40,386 nt of DNA from an uncultured Treponema sp. (GCA_945915085.1 CAMEET010000004.1:1-40386); one strand, 5' to 3'; numbered from the stretch's first letter, positions 7,536 through 16,630 are shown. Numbers and translations: made by a program. The notes: generated from the letters alone by a model not told the origin.

Positions 7536-9536
7536 ATGCTAAATCTTGAAACCTTAAAAAATGAACTTAATCCTCAGCAATACAAAGCTGTGACAACAAC
7601 AGAAGGTGCAATTTTAATAATTGCCGGAGCTGGTTCTGGAAAAACTCGAGTTATCACTTTTAGAATTGCACACATGCTTGATAAAGGCATTCCCCAAAGT
7701 CAGATTTTAGCTTTAACTTTTACAAACAAAGCTGCAAAAGAAATGGCAGATCGCATTAAAAGTTTGACGCAAAAAAAACTTCAGAATCTTACAGTTTCTA
7801 CTTTTCATGCTTTTGGAGTAAAAGTTCTGCGTGCTGATATAGACAAACTCGGTTATAGGGATAATTTTTCTATTTATGATGAAACAGACAGAGTTTCGCT
7901 GATAAAAGAATGTGGCAGGGAACTGAAATTTTCACCTGAAGCAATGGACATCTACATGATTGGGAATTTAATCTCCAATATAAAAACTGGCAGGAAAAAC
8001 TGGGATTCTTCAAATGACATGTACAGACCATTGTATGAAAGTTATCAGGAAGGTTTAAAACTTTTCAATGCTGTTGATTTTGATGATTTAATCGTGCTTC
8101 CCATAAAACTTTTTAAAGAGCATCCTGAAGTTCTTGCAAAATATCGTGAACGTTACAAATATATAATGGTCGATGAATTTCAAGATACAAGCCATCAGCA
8201 GTATGAGTTTATGCATCTGCTTGCAGATAAAAATGTTGCAGTCGTTGGCGATGATGACCAGAGCATTTACAGCTGGCGCGGTGCAGATTATCAAAATATT
8301 ATCAACTTTGAACATGATTTTGATGTCACAGAAATCAGACTTGAACAGAATTATCGTTCTACAGGAACCATTTTGGAAGCTGCAAACGGTGTAATCTCGC
8401 ACAACACAAACCGCAAAGACAAAAAACTTTGGAGTGGAAACGGAGCCGGTAAGCCGATTGAAATTTTCATGCCTGAAGACGAAAGCGACGAAGCAGATTT
8501 TATTGCCGAAAGCATTTTGGGCATTTCCTGTGAAGAAAAACGTAAATACGATGAATTTGGTGTTTTGATGCGCTCAAATTCTCAGGGAAGATTTATTGAA
8601 GAAGCATTTTTGCAGAATAATATTCCATACACAATGAGCGGAGGAACATCTTTTTTTGAACGAAAAGAAATCAAAGATGTCATCAGTTATTTAAGAGTAA
8701 TTGCTAATCATGATGATGAAATAAATTTAATCAGAATCATAAATTGTCCGAGACGAGGAATCGGGCGTGCAGCTATCCAACTATTAAATGATGAAGCAAA
8801 TCTGCAGGGGTGTTCCATGTGGAATGCAATGATTTCACTTGTTAATCGTCAGGATTCACCGGCTAGCGAAACTGTCAAAGAAGATTTCAGTGAGTTTATG
8901 AAAATCATCGAAGAACACCGCCAGAAAATTCTTACAGGTCGTGGTTTATCCCAAAAAGTCCGTCAATTAATAGAAGACATTAATTACAAGGATTATCTTT
9001 TGACAGAATATTCAAAAAACGAAAAAGCCGTTCGATTTAAAATGAAAAATATTGAAAGCCTTTTAAATTCAATCGAAGTGTGGGAAAATGATCCTGATAA
9101 CGACAATCCTAATATTTTTAATTATTTAAATAGGATTACACTCATGAGCCGCGACAACGATGATGAAAATGACAAAGGAAAAGTAAATCTTATGACAATT
9201 CATGCATCAAAAGGACTTGAATTTCCTGTTGTTTTCATTGCCGGTGCAGAAGAAGGCTTAATTCCACACGCTCGTTCTGTAGAAGAAAATAACGGTGATG
9301 TTGAAGAAGAGCGCAGACTTTTTTATGTTGCAATTACGAGAGCTCGTGACAAGCTTTTTATTTCATCATGCAGAAAAAGACGGCACATGCAGATGGTCAG
9401 CGAAACTGAGCCAAGCCGTTTTCTTGATGAAATTCCAGCAAATCTAGTTGAATATCACGAACCAAAAACAATTACAATAGAAGAAACTGGAAAAATGTTC
9501 GGAGATTTTCTTGAGCAACTTAAATCACAAATGTAA
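7536..9536 (+). CDS. rep: Superfamily I DNA helicase, Rep/UvrD/PcrA family
   Basis: 666 residues with all SF1A motifs: Walker A GAGSGKT at 31-37, motif Ia LALTFTNKAAKEM, Walker B VDEFQDTSHQQ, motif III GDDDQSIYSWRGA, motif IV LEQNYRST, motif V TIHASKGLEFPVVF and motif VI RRLFYVAITRARDK. The length and segments such as SGGTSFFERKEIKD resemble E. coli Rep (about 673 aa) more than UvrD (about 720 aa); the long C-terminal PcrA/UvrD tail is missing. It is a 3'-5' ATP-dependent translocase acting at blocked replication forks or in repair. It is monocistronic with a bidirectional terminator downstream. The exact orthologue (Rep or PcrA) is not certain. Confidence 0.93.
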   Translation: MLNLETLKNELNPQQYKAVTTTEGAILIIAGAGSGKTRVITFRIAHMLDKGIPQSQILALTFTNKAAKEMADRIKSLTQKKLQNLTVSTFHAFGVKVLRADIDKLGYRDNFSIYDETDRVSLIKECGRELKFSPEAMDIYMIGNLISNIKTGRKNWDSSNDMYRPLYESYQEGLKLFNAVDFDDLIVLPIKLFKEHPEVLAKYRERYKYIMVDEFQDTSHQQYEFMHLLADKNVAVVGDDDQSIYSWRGADYQNIINFEHDFDVTEIRLEQNYRSTGTILEAANGVISHNTNRKDKKLWSGNGAGKPIEIFMPEDESDEADFIAESILGISCEEKRKYDEFGVLMRSNSQGRFIEEAFLQNNIPYTMSGGTSFFERKEIKDVISYLRVIANHDDEINLIRIINCPRRGIGRAAIQLLNDEANLQGCSMWNAMISLVNRQDSPASETVKEDFSEFMKIIEEHRQKILTGRGLSQKVRQLIEDINYKDYLLTEYSKNEKAVRFKMKNIESLLNSIEVWENDPDNDNPNIFNYLNRITLMSRDNDDENDKGKVNLMTIHASKGLEFPVVFIAGAEEGLIPHARSVEENNGDVEEERRLFYVAITRARDKLFISSCRKRRHMQMVSETEPSRFLDEIPANLVEYHEPKTITIEETGKMFGDFLEQLKSQM

Positions 9537-9546
9537 TTATTGAAAC

Positions 9547-9589
9547 AAAAAAAGGTGACTCAGAATCTTTCACTGAATCACCTTTTTTT
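9547..9589. terminator. Bidirectional terminator between the helicase gene and malQ
   Basis: The stem AAAAAAAGGTGA (9547-9558) pairs with TCACCTTTTTTT (9578-9589); TCAG/CTGA extends it inward. The flanking A and T runs allow termination of both converging transcripts. Confidence 0.9.
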
Positions 9590-9599
9590 TAAATTTCAA

Positions 9600-9664
9600 G
9601 TTTATTTCAAACCTGAAAAAATGTTGAGGCAAAGCTTTAATCTATAAGCGTTATCGTGCCTTAA
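9600..9664 (-). repeat. Dispersed intergenic repeat, copy C
   Basis: Read on the minus strand, the core TTAAGGCACGATAACGC (9664-9648) is followed downstream by AGGTTTGAAATAAAC (9614-9600). Both blocks also occur in copy A at 2921-2979, in the same order. It lies between the helicase terminator and the malQ stop. Confidence 0.7.
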
Positions 9665-9673
9665 TCCGACACA

Positions 9674-11158
9674 TTACCGTTTGTAAAGTTTTGTATAATA
9701 AGACAGGAATTTAGAAATATCACCAGTTATCTGTTCCTTTTTTGCACGCCATTTCCAGTTTGTACCTACAGAGGAAGGTCTGTTCATTCTTGCTTCAGAA
9801 CCAAGTCCAATTAAATCCTGCATACACAAAATGCATGTATTTGAAACAGAAGATATGGCTGCAATCATCATATCTTGAGCGAATGTTTCATCGCTGCTTC
9901 TCAAATATTCTTTTGCATACTCAAAATCTTTTGGAGGACAAGTTTTCATCCATCCTTTGATAGTTTCGTTATCATGGGTTCCAGTATAAACCACAGAATT
10001 TTTTGTGTAACTTAACGGCAGATAATCACTTGCTTCTCTTGAATCAAAAGCAAACTGAAGTACTTTCATTCCTGGGAATCCAACATCGTTGAGCATCTGA
10101 TGCACTTCTTCCGTCAAAAACCCCAAATCTTCAGCGATAATTGGAAGTTCTCCGTAAGTTTTTTTAATTTCATTGAACAAATCAGCACCAGGACCTTTTC
10201 TCCATTTTCCGTCTTTTGCTGTTGTTTCACCATATTTTATGCAGTAATAAGCTTCAAATCCGCGGAAATGGTCAATTCTAAGAACATCATAAATTTTCAG
10301 ACTCATTTCAAGACGTTTTTTCCACCATGTATAGCCATCTTTTTTCATATAATCCCAGTTATAAACAGGATTTCCCCAAAGTTGACCATCTGCAGAAAAA
10401 CCATCTGGAGGACAACCAGCAACTTCCACAGGTTTGAAATCGCTTCCTAAAGAAAACTGTTCTGGATTTGACCAGACATCTGCACTGTCTGCAGCAACAT
10501 AAATCGGAATATCTCCAATTATTTTTATTCCCTTTTCATTTGCATAATTTTTTAACGCATACCACTGATTAAAAAACAAATACTGAAGCATTTTATAATA
10601 AAAAATGCTTTCGCTGCAGTCTTTACTCCACTTTTTCAAAGCAGTTTTATCACGGCGACGCAGATTATCATCCCAATTATCAAATGAAATACCATTGTGA
10701 GCATCTTTTATCGCCATAAATAATGAATAATCATCGAGCCAAAACGAATTTTCTTTACAAAATGAATCAAAATCTGATGGAAGATTTTTCTGGAAATTTT
10801 CCATCACTTTTTTGAACACAACTTTGCGGTTCACATAAAGTTTTCCGTAATCAACTTGAGTACAGTCTTCTCCCCAATCAATATTTTCAAAATCACTTTG
10901 TTTCAAAAATCCCTGTTCTGCGAGTTTTTCCAAATCAATAAAATATGGATTTCCTGCAAAAGTTGAAAAACTCTGATAAGGAGAATCGCCATAACTTGTT
11001 GGTCCGACTGGAAGAATCTGCCAGTAAGTTTGTGATGATTCATTTAAAAAATCAACAAACTTATATGCATTTTTTCCAAAAGTTCCAATTCCAAAATCAC
11101 CTGGCAAAGATGAAATATGCATAAGCACGCCATTAGCACGTTTATCTAAAGTAGTCAT
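9674..11158 (-). CDS. malQ: 4-alpha-glucanotransferase (amylomaltase, GH77)
   Basis: 494 residues from the ATG at 11158; AGG lies seven nt upstream, and an in-frame TTG at 11164 is less likely. GH77 signatures: GVLMHISSLPGDFGIGTFG near the N-terminus, WQILPVGPTSYGDSPYQSFS, the nucleophile region DVLRIDHFRGFEAYY, the acid/base IIAEDLGFLT and the TGTHDNETIKGW segment. The enzyme transfers alpha-1,4-glucan segments and releases glucose, so imported maltodextrins become substrates for hexokinase. It is the last gene of the sugar cluster, eight nt behind the LacI-type regulator. Confidence 0.96.
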   Translation of the reverse strand: MTTLDKRANGVLMHISSLPGDFGIGTFGKNAYKFVDFLNESSQTYWQILPVGPTSYGDSPYQSFSTFAGNPYFIDLEKLAEQGFLKQSDFENIDWGEDCTQVDYGKLYVNRKVVFKKVMENFQKNLPSDFDSFCKENSFWLDDYSLFMAIKDAHNGISFDNWDDNLRRRDKTALKKWSKDCSESIFYYKMLQYLFFNQWYALKNYANEKGIKIIGDIPIYVAADSADVWSNPEQFSLGSDFKPVEVAGCPPDGFSADGQLWGNPVYNWDYMKKDGYTWWKKRLEMSLKIYDVLRIDHFRGFEAYYCIKYGETTAKDGKWRKGPGADLFNEIKKTYGELPIIAEDLGFLTEEVHQMLNDVGFPGMKVLQFAFDSREASDYLPLSYTKNSVVYTGTHDNETIKGWMKTCPPKDFEYAKEYLRSSDETFAQDMMIAAISSVSNTCILCMQDLIGLGSEARMNRPSSVGTNWKWRAKKEQITGDISKFLSYYTKLYKR

Positions 11159-11166
11159 AAGCAAAC

Positions 11167-12171
11167 CTATTCAATTTTTTTTACACTTTCCCCTTGAATA
11201 AACTCAAAAGGAACTATTTTATGACAGCATGAAGCTTTATTTTCTATGCTGTCCAACAGCACGTTTAAACCTTCGCCAGCAAGTTCTTCTTCAATCTGAC
11301 GAATTGTAGTAAGTCTTGGACAAAAATAATCGGAAATAGTCAATCCATCAAAACCGATAACAGAAATATCATCTGGAACTTTATATCCTAAATCCCAAAA
11401 AGCACGACATGCACCTATTGCCATAGCATCAGACATTGTAAAAACAGCAGTTATATCTGGATTTTTTGCAATTAGTCGTTTTGCAGCCGAAGCACCGCCT
11501 TCAAAAGAATATTTTGCTATTTCATACGATTTTTCAAAATCAAAATGAACTCCTGCTGAAATAAGAGCAGAAAGAAAACCTTCATATCGCGTAGATGAAA
11601 TTTCTGAATCAAGTGCACCGCCAATCACACCGATTTTTTTGTGTCCGTTTTTTAAAAGGAATTCGGCTGACGTAAACGAAGCTTTCAAATTATCGATACT
11701 GACACTCGAAAGATATTCACTTCTAGAAGATGACGCTTGATTTGAAATCAAAACTGACGGAACATGAACTTTTTCAAATTCACCGCGAAGTTTTTTCGGA
11801 CTTCCGCCAAGAAAAATAAATCCCAAAGGTTTTTGTTCAAAGTTTATTCTTGTGGCGACAAGTCCTTCGTTATCATTCTCATCAAGAACTACAACGTTTG
11901 AAGTATAAGGCAAATTTTCAAATTTTTTTTGAATTTTTTCCAAAAGACCGTTCAAAAGAGTACTAGAAGCTCCTTTTACAATAATCACGATGTTTTTTCT
12001 TTCCTGAGCTTTCAGTTGTTTGGCATTTGTATTCAAAACAAAACCGTGTTTTTCCACTACTGTCATAACTTTTTCACGCGTTTTATCACTTACATCAGGA
12101 TGATTATTTAAAACTCTTGAAACTGTACCGATAGCACAGCCGCACTCTTTTGCAATGTCCTTTATAGTCAT
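11167..12171 (-). CDS. LacI-family transcriptional regulator of the sugar cluster
   Basis: 334 residues from the ATG at 12171, ten nt after AAGG; a TTG two codons upstream is a weaker start. The N-terminal helix-turn-helix reads MTIKDIAKECGCAIGTVSRV, followed by the hinge and a periplasmic-binding-type effector domain (SVIGFDGLTISDYFCPRLTT). Members bind CG-centred palindromes, and three such sites lie at 15745-15780 upstream of the binding-protein gene, so autoregulation of the cluster by a maltodextrin-derived signal is likely by inference. The next gene, malQ, begins eight nt after its stop. A 9-bp hairpin separates it from the permease gene upstream. Confidence 0.93.
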   Translation of the reverse strand: MTIKDIAKECGCAIGTVSRVLNNHPDVSDKTREKVMTVVEKHGFVLNTNAKQLKAQERKNIVIIVKGASSTLLNGLLEKIQKKFENLPYTSNVVVLDENDNEGLVATRINFEQKPLGFIFLGGSPKKLRGEFEKVHVPSVLISNQASSSRSEYLSSVSIDNLKASFTSAEFLLKNGHKKIGVIGGALDSEISSTRYEGFLSALISAGVHFDFEKSYEIAKYSFEGGASAAKRLIAKNPDITAVFTMSDAMAIGACRAFWDLGYKVPDDISVIGFDGLTISDYFCPRLTTIRQIEEELAGEGLNVLLDSIENKASCCHKIVPFEFIQGESVKKIE

Positions 12172-12242
12172 TTTCAATTAACCTTATGATTCAAAAAAAA
12201 CAAATTTTACGTCACATAATCTTTTTTTGAATTCCTTTAGCA

Positions 12243-12277
12243 GGAACTCAATTGTAATATTTCAACATTTGAGTTCC
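12243..12277. other. Intercistronic hairpin between permease and regulator genes
   Basis: A perfect 9-bp stem, GGAACTCAA (12243-12251) and TTGAGTTCC (12269-12277), with a 17-nt loop, lies just after the permease stop. No U tract follows directly on the minus strand, so it looks more like an mRNA-processing or stability element that could set a lower dose of regulator and MalQ than a strong terminator. Confidence 0.6.
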
Positions 12278-12284
12278 CATTATA

Positions 12285-13136
12285 CTAACCTTTTACAGCT
12301 CCTGCAATAACACCTTTAATAATATATTTTTGTGATGAAATGTAGAATGCAATAATCGGTATGATAGAAACTACAAGCATAGCCATGAATCCACCGTAAT
12401 CAGTAGAACCATAAGCTCCCTGCATTGCAATCTGAATAGCAACTGGAACTGTTTTATGATCTGTTCCCAAAATCAAATAAGGAAGCAGATAATCATTCCA
12501 AACCCACATAGCCTGTAATATTGCTACAGTAATGGCAGTTGGTTTAAGCATAGGAAAAACAATCAAAAAGTATGTTTGCAATGGATTACAACCGTCGATT
12601 GTTGCAGCTTCTTCTACTTCAAGCGGAATGCCCTTTACAAATCCAGTAAACATGAAAACTGCAAGACCGGCACCAAATCCAAGATAAACAAGGATAATTC
12701 CAAATACATTGTCAAAATTGATTGATGTAACCATAAATGTCATTGTGTACATAACCATTTGGAAAGGAACAATCATACTGAACACAAAAACATAATAAAG
12801 TGTTTTTGTAAGCTTGTTTTTTACACGCACAAGATACCAAGCTGTCATAGAAGTGCCAAGTATTATTACGATGACTGACATTACACTTATCCAAACAGAA
12901 CGAACAAATGCCATAAAAAATCCAGAAACAGTAAGACCATTTATGTAGTTTTCAAAACCTACAAACATATCACCTTTTGGCCATGCAAATGGGTTTGTTG
13001 AAACATAAAGACGAGACTTAAAAGAGTTCATAAACACAAGCAGAATCGGGAATATGAAAATCAAAGTCAAGGCAATCAAAATGGCAAAAATGATAAATGA
13101 TGAAACTGATTTTTTGTTATTATTTAAATTTTCCAT
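12285..13136 (-). CDS. Sugar ABC transporter permease, MalG type
   Basis: 283 residues with six predicted transmembrane helices. The EAA loop that contacts the ATPase reads EVEEAATIDGCNPLQTYFLI, followed by VFPMLKPTAITVAI. It is the inner-membrane partner of the preceding MalF-type permease: its ATG shares one base with that gene's stop (TAATG at 13136), which shows translational coupling. The sugar is not readable from the permease, but the malQ neighbour suggests alpha-glucans. No ATPase gene lies in the cluster, so a shared MsmK/MalK-type ATPase elsewhere is probable. Confidence 0.93.
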   Translation of the reverse strand: MENLNNNKKSVSSFIIFAILIALTLIFIFPILLVFMNSFKSRLYVSTNPFAWPKGDMFVGFENYINGLTVSGFFMAFVRSVWISVMSVIVIILGTSMTAWYLVRVKNKLTKTLYYVFVFSMIVPFQMVMYTMTFMVTSINFDNVFGIILVYLGFGAGLAVFMFTGFVKGIPLEVEEAATIDGCNPLQTYFLIVFPMLKPTAITVAILQAMWVWNDYLLPYLILGTDHKTVPVAIQIAMQGAYGSTDYGGFMAMLVVSIIPIIAFYISSQKYIIKGVIAGAVKG

Positions 13137-13999
13137 TATTGTTCAATCTCCTTTTTGTTTGTAAGTCTTAATTGAATAAAGGCAATTACAGCAACAATGA
13201 TAAAGAACATAACAGCCTTAGCCTGAGCTACACCATGCCATGAAGCATTTCTATTATAGAAAGTTTTATAAATATTCAACGCAAGCATTTCAGTTGTATT
13301 CTCTGGAGCACCAGCAGTTAATGCAAGGTTTTGGTCAAACATTTTGAAAGAGTTAGACAAAGTCAAGAACATACAGATTGTAATAGAAGGCATAACCATT
13401 GGAATTTTTACCTGAAAAAGAACGCGAAGCGGAGATGCACCGTCAATAGAAGCAGCTTCAATCAAATCACCAGGAATATTCTGCAAACCAGCAATATAAA
13501 TAACCATCATATATCCAATAAGCTGCCAGTTTGTCAAAATTACTAGACCAAAAAATCCATACTGAGTTTTGAATGTAATGTCTTCACCAAAATAATGCTG
13601 AAGAACACCATTAATCAAAAGATTCCATATATAACCAAGAACAATACCACCAATCAGATTTGGCATAAAAAATACAGATCTGAAAAAGTTTGTTCCCTTG
13701 ATTCCTTTAGTAAGCAAAAGTGCAAGAGCAAACGCCAAAACATTTACAGTTACAATTGAAACTATTGTAAAAAGCGAAGTAAATCCCAAAGCATGAAGAA
13801 AATCGTTATCCGCAGTAAATGCTTTAACATAATTCTTAAAACCAACAAAGTCTGTAATGTCAGTTACAGTAGTAAATTTAGTAAAAGATAAACCAATACC
13901 CATCAAAAAAGGCACAACAAAAAACATCACAAAACAGAGTAATGTTGGCAGAACGAATACTGGAAAATACTTTTTTATAGGATTATTTTCTGTTTTCAT
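13136..13999 (-). CDS. Sugar ABC transporter permease, MalF type
   Basis: 287 residues from the ATG at 13999. An upstream ATG (14011) lies within the ribosome site GGGAG, which is placed to serve the 13999 start. Six transmembrane helices are predicted, and the EAA loop reads LIEAASIDGASPLRVLFQVKI. It forms the heterodimeric channel with the MalG-type protein, its stop overlapping that start by one base. It follows the binding-protein gene after a 377-bp spacer, an arrangement that usually lets the binding protein be made in excess. Confidence 0.93.
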   Translation of the reverse strand: MKTENNPIKKYFPVFVLPTLLCFVMFFVVPFLMGIGLSFTKFTTVTDITDFVGFKNYVKAFTADNDFLHALGFTSLFTIVSIVTVNVLAFALALLLTKGIKGTNFFRSVFFMPNLIGGIVLGYIWNLLINGVLQHYFGEDITFKTQYGFFGLVILTNWQLIGYMMVIYIAGLQNIPGDLIEAASIDGASPLRVLFQVKIPMVMPSITICMFLTLSNSFKMFDQNLALTAGAPENTTEMLALNIYKTFYNRNASWHGVAQAKAVMFFIIVAVIAFIQLRLTNKKEIEQ

Positions 14000-14376
14000 A
14001 TCTTCTCCCATAAAAAGCCAATGAGGAACTTTTCACATCCACTTTGACTTTAAAACACATTCATAACGAAAAACGTGCAGTTATAAAAAGAGTTTGCACC
14101 GCAAACATTCAGATAAAACATCGAGTTTTATTTTTTGTAATATGGGTGGCTTTTTGCTTCGCCAGCCCTTACAATCCTTGCCACAGTTTAAAACCGAAAA
14201 CTCGAAATAGAACAGTATAAAACTTTTTGATTATTAAAGAATATTGATTTGTTTTTTTAAATTAAGAAAGATAAGTAATAAGCCTGCCCAACTAAAACCA
14301 CATTTTGTTGAGCAAGCTGCCTGTACAGTTTGATATTTAATAACTCACTATACAGGACTTTTCATATTATGGTAGA
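14000..14376. other. Spacer between binding-protein and permease genes
   Basis: No convincing gene is seen. It holds CGAGTTTT (about 14110) facing AAAACTCG (about 14200), which enclose an imperfect hairpin GGGTGGC/GCCAGCCC (about 14144-14167). A second weak inverted repeat, CCTGTA/TACAGG, lies nearer the binding-protein stop. These structures may lower read-through into the permease genes; none is a textbook terminator. Confidence 0.4.
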
Positions 14377-15699
14377 TTACATATCGCTTTCGCTAGCCCA
14401 ATCTTTTACAACACTTGCTTTTACATCTTCCCAAGATTTAGCACCTTGTGCATAGCGCAACAAAGAAGCACCAAAGTTATCTTTGAAAGTCTGAGAAGGG
14501 AACAAAGTGAAGTTCCATGCTACAGAAGTAATTCCAGGTTTAGCCATCCATTTAGAGATTTCAACTGCTAAAGGATCTGTTGGTCTTTCGTTATCAGCAA
14601 ATGTATCAAATGGAGCAATGAAACCAAGTTTTTCTGTTACATATTTTTTACCAGTTTCTGAAGAATAGAGCCAGTAGATGAAGTCTGCTGTAGCCTGTTG
14701 ATCTTGTTTTGAAGCTTTTTTATTGATACAGTAGAAGTTTTCAGTACCGATACAAAGTCCCTGTCCTTCTTCACCAGCAACACCAGTATAAATTGGAAGA
14801 TATTTTACATTTTCAGCTTTTACTTTGTTTCCAGAAACTCCAGAAATCTGACCCCAAGCCCAGTTACCATTCTGAACCATTGCACATTCTTCCAAAGCAA
14901 ATTCAGCCATAGAATTATCAACAGTTTTTACACCAACATTTTTTGCAGGAATTACAGAATCATTCAAATAAAGGTCAAAAATATTTTTGAATTCTTTATC
15001 ATACTGGAAATTAATCTTTTTTGTAGCATCAGAAGCCAAATCAACATTATTGTTCTTGAATTCGTAATATACAGGAAGATTTGCAAGATGAGTCTGCCAT
15101 CTCCAGTCTTCACCAGCTTTCAATGAAGTTGAAGCAAAAACACCTTTGATTCCCAAAGCATCTTTATTTGCCTGCATATCGTCACAAACTTCTTTAAGAG
15201 CAGCAAAATTATTTACTTCATCCATGCTTTTATATTTTGTAGCTTTGTTTGGAAGTGCAAAATATTTGTCAGTAATAGCAGCATTATAGATAATTCCATA
15301 ACCTTCTACAACATAAGGAATACCATAAACTTTTCCACCAGAAGTTACAGCCAAAGATTTGTCTGTAAGATGTTTGTAAAGTTCAGTATCTGAAAGTTCA
15401 GCACAGTAATTTTTCCAGTTTGCATATCCACGAGGTCCATTAATCTGGAACAAAGTTGGAGCCTGTTTTGTAGCCATTTTTGAAGTAAGAGTTGATTCAT
15501 AAGCATTGTTAGCAGCAGTTTCTACGATAACTTTTACACCAGTTTCTTTTTCGTAAGCAGCAGCAAGTTCCTGATAAATAGAAGCTACTTCAGGTTTAAA
15601 GTTTAAATAGCGAACCTGACCTTTTTTTGATTTTTTTGCAGCAAACATAGAAGTTGTTGCAGCCAGCAAAGCACATGTAACCAAGATGATTTTTTTCAT
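14377..15699 (-). CDS. Periplasmic sugar-binding protein (extracellular solute-binding family 1)
   Basis: 440 residues from the ATG at 15699, chosen because AGGAGG lies five nt upstream and because a clean signal peptide begins there (MKKIILVTCALLAATTSMFA, then AKKSKK). There is no lipobox cysteine, so it should be a soluble periplasmic protein, unlike many spirochaete lipoprotein receptors. Family-1 features include the early strand YLNFKPEVASIYQELAAAYE and a tryptophan-rich ligand region (GEDWRWQTH, NGNWAWGQ). It delivers a sugar, probably maltodextrin, to the adjacent permeases. It is the first gene of the cluster, behind a strong promoter covered by LacI-type operators. Confidence 0.93.
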   Translation of the reverse strand: MKKIILVTCALLAATTSMFAAKKSKKGQVRYLNFKPEVASIYQELAAAYEKETGVKVIVETAANNAYESTLTSKMATKQAPTLFQINGPRGYANWKNYCAELSDTELYKHLTDKSLAVTSGGKVYGIPYVVEGYGIIYNAAITDKYFALPNKATKYKSMDEVNNFAALKEVCDDMQANKDALGIKGVFASTSLKAGEDWRWQTHLANLPVYYEFKNNNVDLASDATKKINFQYDKEFKNIFDLYLNDSVIPAKNVGVKTVDNSMAEFALEECAMVQNGNWAWGQISGVSGNKVKAENVKYLPIYTGVAGEEGQGLCIGTENFYCINKKASKQDQQATADFIYWLYSSETGKKYVTEKLGFIAPFDTFADNERPTDPLAVEISKWMAKPGITSVAWNFTLFPSQTFKDNFGASLLRYAQGAKSWEDVKASVVKDWASESDM

Positions 15700-15744
15700 T
15701 TTTTCCTCCTGTGAAAATAAATCATATAATAAATCCATCTTTTT

Positions 15745-15780
15745 GGAAACGTTTCTGATAACGTTACTGGAAACGTTTCC
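15745..15780. promoter_or_regulatory. Three phased LacI-family operators
   Basis: Palindromes GGAAACGTTTCT (15745-15756), a weaker GATAACGTTACT (15757-15768) and GGAAACGTTTCC (15769-15780) have their CG centres exactly 12 bp apart (15750/51, 15762/63, 15774/75). They lie about +3 to +38 relative to the predicted transcription start, a repressing position. The LacI-family gene of the same cluster is the obvious ligand. Confidence 0.85.
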
Positions 15781-15789
15781 ACTGTTTTT

Positions 15790-15818
15790 AGAATACCACC
15801 ATCACTTTTTTTTGTCAA
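15790..15818 (-). promoter_or_regulatory. Promoter of the sugar-uptake operon
   Basis: On the minus strand a consensus TTGACA (15818-15813), a 17-nt spacer and TATTCT (15795-15790). The predicted start, near 15783, is immediately followed by the operator array. Confidence 0.85.
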
Positions 15819-15930
15819 ATGTTTTTTTTAAATTTTTGTGTTTTTTTTATAAATTCCATTCCTTCCACAGTCCACCCCATATTCCATATTAAATTTTGAG
15901 AAAGATTTTCATGTGATTCAATCATAACCC

Positions 15931-15959
15931 TTTTTTTTTCAAAAAAAATGAGATATAAT
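15931..15959 (+). promoter_or_regulatory. Putative leaderless promoter of the FAD synthetase gene
   Basis: TATAAT (15954-15959) ends six nt before the ATG at 15966. The -35 region is only a T run (15931-15936), so the call rests on the -10 and on similarity of the GAG-TATAATAATTTTATG type sequence to that before ruvA. Confidence 0.45.
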
Positions 15960-15965
15960 AATTTT

Positions 15966-16622
15966 ATGCAGATTTTTTCATGGAATGACATTTTAACATC
16001 ACTGAACACCGGCAAAGAAAATCCTTTTTTTTCTGAAGGATGTGGCATCTGCGTCGGAAGTTTTGACGGACTTCATAAAGGTCATCAGTTTTTGCTCAAG
16101 AAAATGATTGATTCATGCAAAAAAAATGAATTAAAAGCTGGAGCTGTAACGTTTACACGACCTTTACCAGCAATCAAACATCCCGAAGATTACAAAGGAG
16201 ACATCTGCACACTGAATAAGAGAATTTCCCGTCTTGAAAAAATCGGACTTGACTTTATAATTCTAGTCGATTTTGACGAAACATTTGCTTCCATGCTTGG
16301 CTCAGACTTTTTCACAATTCTTGTAAACGTATGCAATCTCAAACTCGTTGCAGAAGGCTGTGATTTCCGCTGCGGTTATAAAGGTGCAATGGATGTACAG
16401 GCACTGAAATACTTCTGCGAAAAAAACGAAATCAACTCAATATTCATAAACCCAGTTTATTATGACAGCGAAAATGCAAAAATCTACACCCCCGATGATG
16501 CAATTTACAGTGAAATTATTTCAAATCCATCAGAAACAATTCAAAGAGTCAGTTCTTCGCATATAAGGGAACTTTTACAAAAAAACTTCCGCACAACAGC
16601 AGATTTACTTCTTAGTTTTTAA
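15966..16622 (+). CDS. ribF: FAD synthetase (RibF N-terminal domain only)
   Basis: 218 residues from the ATG at 15966; an in-frame ATG six codons upstream overlaps the -10 element and is less likely. The nucleotidyltransferase signature GSFDGLHKGHQ is at 31-41 and the SSSHIRELL motif lies near the C-terminus. The family normally has about 300 residues, with a C-terminal flavokinase domain; here the protein stops just where that domain should start. It should adenylylate FMN to FAD but not phosphorylate riboflavin, so a separate flavokinase or FMN uptake is implied. It converges with the alarmone hydrolase gene, with only eight nt between stops and no terminator seen. Confidence 0.85.
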   Translation: MQIFSWNDILTSLNTGKENPFFSEGCGICVGSFDGLHKGHQFLLKKMIDSCKKNELKAGAVTFTRPLPAIKHPEDYKGDICTLNKRISRLEKIGLDFIILVDFDETFASMLGSDFFTILVNVCNLKLVAEGCDFRCGYKGAMDVQALKYFCEKNEINSIFINPVYYDSENAKIYTPDDAIYSEIISNPSETIQRVSSSHIRELLQKNFRTTADLLLSF

Positions 16623-16630
16623 AATTTTTT

